From positions 744,001-808,000 of the forward strand of contig NW_026516212.1 of NCBI RefSeq assembly GCF_025602895.1: 64,000 nucleotides of DNA, written 5' to 3'. Every line of letters starts with the position of its first letter. Position 1 is the stretch's first letter. The notes beneath the pieces are model-generated. The model made no database searches, was not told where the DNA came from, and worked only from the letters and a program-made list of their open reading frames with translations. This document shows, in pieces, positions 50,182-61,483 of this stretch. Source of the stretch: Polychytrium aggregatum (taxonomy: Eukaryota > Chytridiomycota > Chytridiomycetes > Polychytriales). The position numbers were made by a program, and so were the translations under genes.

Positions 50182-52719
50182 ATGCGTGATAAGCCCGATG
50201 CCGTCAAGGGTGCCGTGCCCGCCGAGGAGCCCAGCAGCACCGAGCTCCAGAAAAAGAGCTTCAATCCCTTCAAGCTCGCCCGGAAGGCAAGCAACAGCAG
50301 CGATGCCCTGACAAAGTCGTCCTTGTCACAGATTCTTGGCTCGTCGAAGCAGGCAGAGGAAACCGCCTCGGGCCAGGGAAGTACAAACTTGTTGCAGGCC
50401 GCCAACGCACCGTCGTCAGGCATCAACATCTCGATAACCACGCCGGAAGATGCTCCGCCGTCACCATCGGGGCTCACTGGCCGAACGTCAACGACGGTAC
50501 CCCCACAAAAGTCTCTCTTTGGACTGGTCCGGTCCAAGAGCATGAAGTCGCCCAGTTCGTCGACCACCAGTCCCTCCAACACCCTGCCTCGGACCGGCTC
50601 CAAGCCTGCAGACACCAGCACCCGGACCTCGTCCTCACAGAAGGACAACCATCTCAAGACCAACCTGGTGAAAAACAATCCGCTGGCTGCCTCCATGCCC
50701 CTCAACAATCCCTTCAATGCCACCGTCACCAACCCCGATGGCTCGACCGAGAGCTCACAGGAGGAGATGGATCAGGTCTCCGAGCTCAACTTGGTCAAGT
50801 CCTTTGGCTCCGCCATGCATCTCTCCAACGCTCCTCCCGCAGGTGGAGGCGCCCCGACTGCGACTCTGACTGCCCCATCTCCGGGCTCTAAGCACGGCCG
50901 CTCTCTGCCCAAGATTGCATCGGTGTTCACAAAGAAGCCGTCGGGTTCCTCTGGGAAGACCCGCGCGGCCTCAGAGACCCCCGACAAAGTCGGCGCCATG
51001 ACAAGCAACCAGACCCTGGGATTCTCACCCGTCACCACAAGCACTCGCGCCGGCGGTCTTTCCGCCTATGAAATTGGCCCGTCGGCACCGGTGAGCAAAT
51101 CCTATGTGCTTGACGACTTTAACGTCATCAAAAAGGTTGGCAAGGGCGGATTTGCGACCGTGTACCTGGTGCGCTTGAAGAAAGCCACTGGAAAGTACTT
51201 TGCCCTCAAGGCCATCAAAAAGGCCGATTTGGTCAAACTGAAGCAGGAGAAGCAGATTCTCAATGAAAAAAACATCCTCAATGCCACCAAGCACGCCTTC
51301 ATCATTGAGCTTTTCTCTACCTTCCAAGATACCTATCATCTGGTACGGGGACAGTGCTGCACCTCCGCGGTGCTGTTACAGTAACTGAACCACCATTGGG
51401 GTTGTTTGTGTCGCATTACTGATGCTGCGGTACCGATGTCCTTTGAGCTGCTCCGGGACTGAAAGGCTAACTTTCTCCAACGGTCTCAAGTATATGATTC
51501 TGGAATACGTTGCCGGTGGAGACCTGTTCTCGTATCTCCGACGATCACAGGTATGCCTCATCTCAACGTTCCAAATCCTGGGTGGCGCAGGAGCTGGAGT
51601 TACATGCTAGATAGCCTTTTCCAAGCTGCGCTGTTGGCCATATGTGTGCATCGAGCAGGGCGACTTTCTATCCTTACGACACATGTGTGCTCGGACGGTA
51701 TGCGCATTAGCCCATCCATAATCACTGACCATCGATCTGCGGCGTCGCGGATAACTCTTGCCAGCGCTTTCCAGAGAACGATGCTCGGTTCTACACTTCC
51801 GAGGTTCTGGTAGCGCTCGAGTACCTGCACTCGCAAAACGTGATATACAGAGATCTTAAACCCGAGGTGGGTTTCCCAGACCGTGCCGTTGCATCGCTGT
51901 CACAGCTGATCGGCTGGATGCACGAGCGGCGATCCTGATGATGCTCTCAGGCATCCACCGAGCCGCGATTGCCGCACTGTAACGCCGAGTCGCTCGTATC
52001 CTTCGAGTAGCATCATCTGTTCGCACATTCTGCTGCTGCCTTGGAGACGGCGGGTGCAGAGACGCTGATGCAGAGGCGCTGATGCAGAGACGCTGATCGG
52101 GTCTGTTTCGCTTTGAAAGAACATCCTTTTGGACACGACCGGGCACATCAAAGTGGCCGATTTTGGCTTTGCCAAGGTCATACGTGGAACAACCAACTCA
52201 TTTTGCGGAACACCCGACTACATAGCCGTCGAACTCGTCATCAACAGGCCATACAACAAGATGGTAGACTGGTGGTCGCTTGGCGTCCTTGTCTTTGAGC
52301 TCGTGTCTGGCAAGACTCCCTTTGGCGACGACACCTCCGAGAAGATCTACGAAAACATCCAGTCCGGCTCCATCAAGTGGCACCCCTTGGTCAAGAATGC
52401 TGCAAAGGATCTTGTTCGCAGGTTACTGGACCCTGATCCGGTGACCCGGCTCGGAGCTGGCAAGGAGGGCCCCACCGAGATCAAGAACCATCCTTGGTTC
52501 AAGGAGCTGAATTGGAAAAAGGTCGAAAGCCGGACAGCCGTCCCGCCTTATGTGCCTGCCTGCGAGCCTCCGGAGACCATTGAGAAGCAGAAGGCCGCCA
52601 AGGGCGGCGAGGATTGCGCCGAGACGCTGAAGAACGTCGGTCAGGCTCTGGCCAAGGATGGCAAGTCGTGGCTCGGGAAAGGCGGCGATCCCTTCCATGA
52701 GTATTTTAAAGACTTTTGA
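50182..52719 (+). CDS. AGC-family protein kinase, PKA catalytic-subunit-like, with long N-terminal extension
   Basis: Four exons keep phase: 50182-51342, 51491-51550, 51765-51866 and 52120-52719, giving 640 residues. The first 310 residues are Ser/Thr/Pro-rich and probably disordered. The kinase domain begins near residue 313 ([18 protein letters not shown]), with ATP lysine K343 (FALKAIKK), catalytic YRDLKPEN (D437) and DFG at 455-457. The activation loop reads [16 protein letters not shown], so the usual Ala-Pro-Glu is Ala-Val-Glu. The C lobe ([32 protein letters not shown]) and the AGC tail, ending YFKDF at the terminus like the FTEF end of PKA, support a PKA-type assignment. Fungal PKAs often have N-terminal extensions, but 310 residues is long. 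Confidence 0.85.
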
Positions 52720-53150
52720 GGGACAAACACGGCTCGTCCGAGGTGACGAGCCAAACTGGATTTTGGGGGCAAATGAGAGAAGCAAAAGTCCAGACAAAGA
52801 TAGAGGCCGCGAATAGACATATTACCCGTGCCGCTCGCAGGTGGCATGGACAACTGATGCCGCTGGTGTCTGGCTGATGTCTGGCTGCACTGAATCACCA
52901 AAATACATTCCAAGCTCGCAGTGACACAAAAGTGGCAGATAGGGAGTGCATCTTCTCCAGAAGCTCGGCGAGGAGTGCTGTGAGCAGCAGTGTGTTCACC
53001 ATCCGTTCGAGACAAGACGCTACGCATGCTCCAGGTCATCGTATGGACTGATCAAAGCGAGTTGCCGATGCTTCCAACGTATTCTGAATCGACGCAAAGA
53101 GCGGTAAATATTGTATGTTAGGATGGATACCCTTGGTAGGGCTGTCCGGC
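52720..53150. other. Convergent 3' region between PKA-like kinase and SPAG17
   Basis: About 430 bp between facing stop codons. No further feature recognised. Confidence 0.4.
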
Positions 53151-56100
53151 TCACCGACTGTTTGGTTTGCAATCGTATCTGGGCATACCAACTGTCACCG
53201 GGACTTGGATAATCTCCTCCGGCGTCTTGATAAGCAGCGTTTCACTATATTCTCGGATCCCAGAGCTCTCAGCCGGACTTGGACTCAGACAGATGTCCAT
53301 TCTGATCGTCAAGCCCGGCGCAATCTGGGTGCGTCGAGTAGAAATATTGGTGGTCAAACAATGTCAGCTCCCATGTTATCGTATGATGTCATTGACACAC
53401 TATTGGGGATCACGCATAGACGACCAAATGAATGGAACATCTCTGTTCCATCGATCTGATAGAAGTGCATTCGCAGCCGTCGTAGGCTAATCGTACCGGT
53501 CCTTTTGGATAGTCAAGCTTGACGACTGAGCCCTTGGGTTGCTTGATGAAAAATCGGATGGGACGAGTGCCGGTGTTTTTGATGTTGATGGATCTCGTGG
53601 CCGTGCGGGCGTCTCGGCCGCTGATGGCTCCGAAATCGCATCTTGATGGATACAGGGCCAGCTTTTCGCCTGAATTGCCAGATGCAAGGCGGTGATCAGA
53701 GACGCCGCTCATCAACCTCTTTGCTGATCATCGCATAGATTCGATACGTACCGCTCTCCTTGAGCTTCTCGGTCCAACCCGTGCTCTTCGTGTGAGATTT
53801 GAATCGAGGCTCGAGTGGCTCAGGTTCAAGGGCCTCTGAATGGCCAGATGCCAAAAGGTTCTGCTTTTGAGATACAGCCTGCGCATTCTTGGGTGCGCTT
53901 TTGGATGTGCTCTTGGAAAGACTTCTCGGAGTTATCTTGACCTCCTTTTGATCGGCAGTCTATCGCGTATCCACGCCACAGCGCATTATGATTGCAAAAG
54001 CACAGCAAGCGATGGAGGACCACGACTTTAGCAGCGGGCTCGCTCCCCATGCAACACCATCGACGCACGGGCTCGCGAATATGTGCCACATAAAGCACAA
54101 AGGGGACGCTGTCGGAGTATACCCTGCGCTCTGGATCGCTGGTAGCGGCATCAGTATAATGACTCTGAGAATCGCATTAGTGCTGTTAGATCGGACGCAT
54201 TTGAAAAGTCATTGGCGATGGAACGCCGCAGCAGATCGGTCTTGCTAGCGCACATTATGCATTGACCCACCTCAAGATGCTTGATCTGGTTCAGGAAAAA
54301 CAAGCCTTCGGGGCTCTCAAAGTAGTTAGGAATGCTATCAACCTCGCGTATTTTATCCCGAAGTCCGCGAGTTTTCAGCAACGACATGGAAATAGTCTCT
54401 CCGCTCGGCCGCTCCACAACTTGGCGATTAACCTCTGTCGCGATTCGCTTGGGTTTGAAGATGTGGCGAATCTGTATACACCCGCAGGGCCATGACAGGA
54501 CAGTGAGCCTAACATGCAGAACACCAAAATGAGCTTCGTCTTTTGCCAACCCTACAGATCACTCTGCCATACCGTAGGCTCCTCGAACGATGAGAAATCC
54601 TCAAGTATCTGTCCATGAATGACGTGAAGCATGAGAACAGCGTGTGCGTTTTAAATGCCGATCGAATTAGCACCGACTCATCGCGCTGCATATACAGCCT
54701 CGAGGCGTGAGCAAATAGCGGACGGGCGAGGCTCGCTATGGGCTGTGTCATTCCAAGGTGAACGCAATCATCCAAAGACAAGCAACTCTCATCCACCTAC
54801 GTTGATGTCGGAATACTGGGCCGCAGCTGTGGCGGTCGGCCTCCGGAGATTGAACATCTTACATATCTCTTCTTCGGTTGCAAGCCGATCTTCGCCAAAT
54901 ATCATCTTTGACTTTCCTTGGGACTCAATATCTGCGAGCACTGCGAGCCGTGGGTCGGTGCTGCCGTCACTGCCACCCAGAACGGGTCCAGTGAGCAGCT
55001 TTCCGGACTCGGTAAAGTCCTTGAGCGACTGCTGCTGCATTCGCATGATCTTCTGGAAGTTCTCTCGATCCTTGTTACTGATGGTGTAGCGAACCATCTA
55101 TGGGGACATAGTCACTGGCGGTCAGTTCCGCTCCCTCGCGTGTCGCTGCTCGCGGCTTATCGACTGTGGGCTGCACTACCTGTCTGTGCGTCAGCACTGT
55201 TCCGTAGTTGTCATGGAATCCGGCCTTTCCACAGGCATCGCGCAGCCCTTTGGAGTTGATGATCGTATAGAAGCGCAGGGCTTCCTTTCCGGGAGGAGAG
55301 CTTTCCATGACATGGGAGGTGGGCGAGACCTCGGCCTCTTGAAGATATGGAAGGACATCCCGATCCCTCAGGAGCTGGCGTGCCCGGCCGTCATCACTGA
55401 TAGCAAACAACCTCGGGTAGTTGTTCAAATGGACATTATCCATCTCCTTTTCAGAGGAGATCTACAGACAAATCGGGACACGATATGCGATGCGCAGACA
55501 ATCAGAATCTGCAGAATCCCGAACCACTGCTTTGAAAGGGCAGTCATTACACTAACGCAATACAGACCGAGATGTTGAGCTCGTTGTTCTCAACCGTGAT
55601 CGACACTTTGGCGTTTTCATCGGCATAGTCGACCGTGGACTTGTGCCAGTTGATTTTAAAGGGAGGGCTGTTTTTCTTGAAATCGGGTTCGTACGTAGCG
55701 GAGCCATCGCTCGATGTTGTGAGCCGTACGTTGTCCTGGTGGTGGTGGAGTGGTTGCTGTTAGACTTGAATCATCCTGGGGCTGAACTGGCCCGAGATCG
55801 AGTCGAGCCGCTGTGTGCGATCGCTGTATCCATCTCTCAAGCAGCCTGGCCTACCAAAGCGACCTCGAATATGGACTCCCCCGACTCTAGCAAGCTCTGA
55901 GTGATGGTGAGTCCGCCAATAAGCTTCACTATCCTAACTCGAGCGGTTTTGAAGGTAACGACGCCATAACTGGGGTGCTCGACAGTCATGGGCAGGTTAT
56001 CGGAAGACCCATCAAAGGAGATCTCGGTGCCATCGGCGTGCTGGCAGTGAACTTGGCCAGAGTCGTGGCAGACTTTCGAGACGATGTCTTCGCGTGTGGT

Positions 56101-59100
56101 GATCCGCTGCTTCATATTGATGTGGTTTTCGTGTATGACTCGAATCGACGGAAGCTGTCGGAAGGCCCTTTCCGCCCGATTTGATGATGCTTCGAACTTG
56201 GCACCGTCCATGTTAGTTGAAACCCAGGAATTCTGTCTTTCGTGGGCAACGTTGCCGCTCGGAAACAGCACCTTGGCCTGGTGACTGCCCAAGTATGATA
56301 TAACGATTCCCTGAGTCCCAAAGCAAGATGTATATGTTGGCTTGCCAGATCAGGGCCGCTGTATGCGCAACATGTCCCTCGAGCTGGCGGCAGCATTGCC
56401 CCGTAGCGTAAAGGAGACCGCAGAGTGGGTATGCTACTTGGGCCTACCTGCGGCGTGATGACCCGTCCCTGCTCGGTGTCTGTGGATTGGAGTGGACTGG
56501 GTGCCGCCCCGCGACTGGACGCTGCCAGCTTCTGCACAATGTTTCCGTTGCAAAGGAACTCAACGATACAGCCATCCTGTCCGGACGCTTGTACGTAGAG
56601 AGTGTTGCTTGAGTTGGATTTTGACATCGAAAAGACGTCTCCAGTGGAAAACGTCATGGATATCACTGCTTCGAAATCCGTGATGTTCTCCCACAGGACA
56701 AAGGCTTTCTCGCTGGAGATATTCAAAGAAACTGGTATGTATCAGGAGAGCGGGTGGGTCGGACATGATATGTATGAGTAAGGATGTTCATAATGTGGTG
56801 TGCGCGCCTGCCTGGTATCCAGACTCGCGCAAACAATCACATCAAGCAACAGACAACGTCGCTCCGCTGGAGTTTGACCGATCTACAGAACGTACTCTTC
56901 TTGAGACTGTCAGAAAACGCCGTTTGTCGAACTCTGATGATGTGCCCGTCCTTCGAGGGGTATGCCAGATGCTCTGTCTCGTTGATGTTGATGATGCTGT
57001 CGCCGGCCACATAGGTGGAGCTTCCGCTGGCCTTGCACTTTGATGCCAGTTTAGTAATGGACTGAAATAGTGGCGAGCCAGACTCTTGCAAGCTGTTGTA
57101 CAGCCCAAACCCAACCTTGGTGTTGACCTGGGTCACCGGAGCATGGTGACAATAGGCGACGATGAGCTGCCATAGTATTGATGGGGGTGCCCCAAGCTCG
57201 ATGCAATATGCGATAATCTCGTGTGGGCCGGGGCAGAGCGCCTGCGGAACAGACACCCAAGCACTCACATTTGATCTTGTGACATTCCGGTAGTATAGCT
57301 CGCCGTTACCGGGGCTCGTTAGAATGATCAGAAGCAGTCCCTCGCGCTCGAGATACCGAGTGTAGAGCTTGTTCTTGATGGATTTGATCTCTTGGATGAC
57401 CTGAGCGACAAGCGCCCGGCGTATACATATGGATTGTTAGAGACAATCAAGATACAGAGCGACAAGCCAATCAGGGCTCAGGCAGTTCGACTCAGCTGCC
57501 CCTCCAATAGTGCAATACATCACGCCTGTCGCATCCCATATACACTCGTATCCACTATTGCACCGTACCTGGAACATGGTTGGCTTGTCGAGGGCCTCGA
57601 CCCAACACCAGTCGTTGAGGATCCATTCGCGCCCCTTGAGGGGAATCTCAAAGTCCAAAAGCTTCTCAAAGAGTGTTTGGAAAAACATGCGCTTTACCGC
57701 GCCGATTTCCCCAATCTCATCCAGCGCCGCCCCCAGGCCAATCATGTTCAGCACGCTTTCGTGCTCCGACAAGTTGAAGGCCTTGGCATATTGCTCGCGC
57801 AACTGGATGAAAGCTCGGTCGTACTGGCAGATGGAGAGCTTGCTCCCGAGATCTTCGAGCATCTTGCGTGGACTTAGTCCCATGTTCTCCAGTGTGGACA
57901 GTCGAGCGACGAGGTGGCGGTACTGGTCGCCATAGCGAGCAACGATCTTGGAGGACTGGGGCCTTATGAGAGCAAGGTAGAGCATAGATACTGTCAGATG
58001 CGACACGTCGCCACGACGATCGGCGCCAAGGTCAGCCCATCGGATGGAAGCCAAGTGAGGCGAGAAAGCCAGAACTCGTGAATGCGATCGATTCGGCGCT
58101 TTGAAGCAGGAATCATTCTCGCCGATCCAAGAAGAGTACCATGCTTGAAAGCACCTACTGGGTCTGGGTCGGCGTGTCGACCGTGCCGAGGTCCTTGATG
58201 ACGTCGTTTGTTGCCAGCTTGTTCGTGAGTCGCTCGATATAGGACTGCAATACGGACACCTCGTCAAGGGCAGGAAGCGATGACTCTGGCACCGTGTCGG
58301 CACCATCGCATGTCACCCGAACCAAGTTTTCCACCAACACAGCCAGAATCAAGTCGGATGTGATGGCCTCTTCGTCCTGCACAGCATTCAAGACGTGGTG
58401 GTAGTATCGAAGGCACGTTTGCTGAATCTTGGTTCCATCGATTTGCGGGATCGATATCATCGTGGCTGGGTCATAGAGAGCATCGTACGCCTTCTTGCGA
58501 TCGAGGAGAGCATACAGATGCTTGGCAATCACGTCGAATATCTCACCGTCTTCGGAATTTGTGTTGAGCCAGATATCGGACCACGCAATTTGGCGCCAGA
58601 GCGACGAGTCGGACGAATTTTGGCAGGCTAGACGAAGGGCCAGATAGCGCTGGTCGAAGGGCGCGTGTGATTTCTTCTCTATGAGCACCTGGCTTCCTTC
58701 TGTGCCGCCGCCCAGATAGGGCACAAGACGCAGGACGGTCGACACTTGAACATGCTCGTCCTCAACGAGGGCGTTGAGGAAGCCGGGAGTGTCGAACCCT
58801 CGCAGGAAATAGTATGCGTCGGGTCCGTCTGCTGGCTCATCGCCTGGGCGAGCGAGTTGCACGAGATATGCGTGTACGGCACACAGACAAAGGTCCAACG
58901 ATAACAGCAAATAGCGCCTCAGCACGCCGCAAATTGTGGAGCGGATGTGGCTTCTGCAGCACACCCTGCGGGCGATCACTGGTGCTGATGGGGTCGCAAA
59001 GCAAGGAGTCGCTTACCGATGGCAGCCACTTTTACGTCCGTCTTGGGCACTCCACGCTCTCTGAGCTTGTTCTTGCGCTTGGAGACCTCCGCTGGGGCCT

Positions 59101-60056
59101 GAGCGGATGCAGGGCGGCTGGGAACTTCGGCTTTGGCACCTGACAAGAGAGCAAATGCGTGTTATCGAGTCGAAGGCTCGTAGCGGCACCTGGGCCAGAA
59201 GCTGTCTGGACTTAGTAAGATGTTGCGACATGGTAGCGTGCCTTTAGCGGGCTTCTTGGCATTGGCTGCCTTGCCCTTATCCTTGTCCTTTCCAGAGTCT
59301 CGCTCGTCCTTCTTGGCCTGGGTTGGCTTGGCCGCCTGTGCCGCCTCGGCCTGTGGAGCGGCCTCATCTTCCTCCTGCAGAGGATAGAGAAATCCGCCGG
59401 CGAAAATGGTTGTTGACGGGCAAAGCATGGAACCGGGTGCACGCAAAGGATGGAGATTAGTGACGATTTGGACGAGTATCAGCGCTGTCAAGATATGCAA
59501 GTACTCCTGTTGATGTGGACTGCGCGTTCTATTTGCTTCCAAGGCAATCGAGGCGAGCAATCACAATCAGACACATACCTTGAGTGGCTTGGCTCCGTTC
59601 TTGATCTCGATTCCCTCCTGTCTGAGGGCCACCAGCTTCGCTTTGAGCAGGCGCGCGACCAGCGAGTCCGGAATCTGTTCTTCTGGCGTCCCGTTGTCGA
59701 GCAGGTTCTTGGTTTCTTTGCAGGCGTCGTTGCCCTTGCCAACTTCCAGAGCCTAGAACAGACGCGGCATGAGCGGAGCGTTCGCGCTTTGCAAAATTGG
59801 TTATTGAGGGCAAATGACACCCTCGGACGGCTTCGATGCGTTACCCAGGCAAAGAGAGTGCTCTTCTGGATCACGGCGAACTTGGGACGCGAGCCTGTAG
59901 CGATCATATCGTAGAGCACCGGCGCGAGCGAATCGGGGGTCTCGATGCCGGCGATGACTGATATGTAAACTGTCCAATAATCCTGGTTTTGAGAACACCG
60001 CAACGTCAGCCACGACTACAGGGTGAATGCGACAGGATGCGCACCGGACGAGCCAT
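53151..60056 (-). CDS. SPAG17: SPAG17/PF6-like ciliary central-pair protein
   Basis: Scaffold of the C1a projection of the axonemal central apparatus (Chlamydomonas PF6). About 6.9 kb with many exons; the start is placed at one of two close ATGs near 60056. N-terminal exons encode DYWTVYISVIAGIETPDSL, LLDNGTPEEQIPDSLVARLL and a Lys-rich linker. Then come a helical block (GLSPRKMLEDLGSKLSICQY, YGDQYRHLVARLSTLENMG), a beta-rich part with repeated phrases such as VHCQHADGTEISFDGSS and ASGQDGCIVEFLCNG, and LFAISDDGRARQLLRDRDV. The C terminus is an ASH/MSP-like domain (LALYPSRCDFGAISGRDAR, IKNTGTRPIRFFIKQP), typical of SPAG17, ending at the TGA at 53151-53153. It implies a flagellated life stage. 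Confidence 0.85.
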
Positions 60057-60559
60057 GGCTCCACATCCGCCGGCTGTCGCCTGGCGCGTCATCGAGCCCA
60101 GTCGGATGAACCCACATTGTTGATAAAGCCTGCGGTGGCGGAGTTGGCCACGGCCGGGGTGTTCCTGTCCTTCTTTGACATTAGCTTTGCTGAGCCGGGG
60201 GCGGTCGCAGATACAGCCAGCAACCGCTCGCCCTGGTGCTTGAGTCGCTCGCCCATGGCCCTCGCCTTTCCCACGCGGCAGCCAGAGGCGTGTGTGTGTG
60301 CATCACGTGCATCACGTGGCGCAGGCTCATGGCTGCTCGCTTCCTGTTTGGCGCAAGAAAAAAAGCGACAGGCCAACGGCGGCGCTGGCGGCCGATGCAA
60401 GCTGGCACTTGACGGTCGTCTTGTCTCTGTGCCTCCATCGTGTGTCTCTCCGCTGCTGGTGCTGCTGTTGCTGTTGGTGCTGCTGCTATCGACTGGCATC
60501 GTCCTAAGCCACAAAATCGAGCTCGGCCGAGTCAAGAACAAGCGTAGAAACAGCTTAAT
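60057..60559. promoter_or_regulatory. Shared upstream region of SPAG17 and uL14m
   Basis: About 500 bp between divergent genes. A GTGTGTGTGCATCACGTGCATCACGTGG segment at about 60290-60320 contains two CACGTG hexamers. A GCTGCTGTTGCTG-type triplet run lies at 60450-60490. Confidence 0.45.
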
Positions 60560-61240
60560 ATGATCCAGCTCAAATCACTTCTGAAGGTGAGCATCCGCTG
60601 GCGACTGCTCGCACGATGGGCTCATCAAGACGCATTGGCACGCAAGCCGACTTGATCGGGCTTACGGAAAGACTCGTCGCATCGAGTCTGGATCATCCGA
60701 GGACGTGGTGGATGCCATCGACTCAACCTGCCTCCTCCCCGGAGAACTGGTTCTGGTCAGATGAACGATGGCCCTGGACGATCGCCTCCCATGATGCTGT
60801 GCATCTGCCAGGCTTGCCGAAGCTGATGCCCTCTCCCCCCCCCGCCACATAACCTTCATGTCCAGGTCATCGACAACTCGGGCGCGCTGGTGGTCGAGTG
60901 CATCAACGTCATCGGAGCCGGACGCCACGCCTCGATCGGCGACGAGATTGTCTGCGCCGTCAAGCGCGCTCGTCCGCTGTCGGCTGCGATGACTACCGGT
61001 GCTTCGCAAGCATCCGTCGGCAAGCTCAAGAAGGGTGATGTCTCTCGCGCTCTGGTCGTTCGAACAGCAAAGGAGGTCCGCCGACTGGACGGCAGCTACA
61101 TCAAGTTTGACGACAATGCCTGTGTCATGCTCAACAAGCAGGGCCAGCCCCTCGGCAACCGTGTCCTGGGTGTGATCGGAAGCGAGTGTCGGCAGAAGCG
61201 ATGGGCAAAGATTGTGTCGATGGCCCCGCGTGTGGTATAA
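60560..61240 (+). CDS. MRPL14: Mitochondrial large-subunit ribosomal protein uL14m
   Basis: Two exons, 60560-60586 and 60866-61240, join in phase 0 and give 133 residues. The first exon encodes only nine residues (MIQLKSLLK). The uL14 fold follows: VIDNSGALVVECINVIG, GDEIVCAVKRARP, GDVSRALVVRTAKEVRRLDG, then IKFDDNACVMLNKQGQPLG and RVLGVIGSECRQKRWAKIVS. It ends APRVV, as usual for L14. The mitochondrial assignment rests on the bacterial-type sequence in a nuclear, intron-containing gene. The N terminus is short, as in bacterial L14, so no cleaved presequence is visible. Confidence 0.93.
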
Positions 61241-61483
61241 CTCCACGAACAGCAAGACTCTCGGTGGGGCCACTGTCGGAGCGGCACACGCACATACACA
61301 GCGGATCGCCACACTGATCCATGCCTCGTTCGCTCAAGGCTCTCATCGACCGCTCCATGCTTTCTTGGTTTGTCAATTCACCCGATCGTTTCCCACCATC
61401 TCTCTCCGGCAGTGCTTGAAATATAACACCAATACTTTGTACATGGAAACGGGATTGGCAAGGTGGTATTGTGGCAATCTCCC
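61241..61483. other. Convergent 3' region between uL14m and the LRR gene
   Basis: About 240 bp between facing stop codons. No additional feature seen. Confidence 0.4.
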
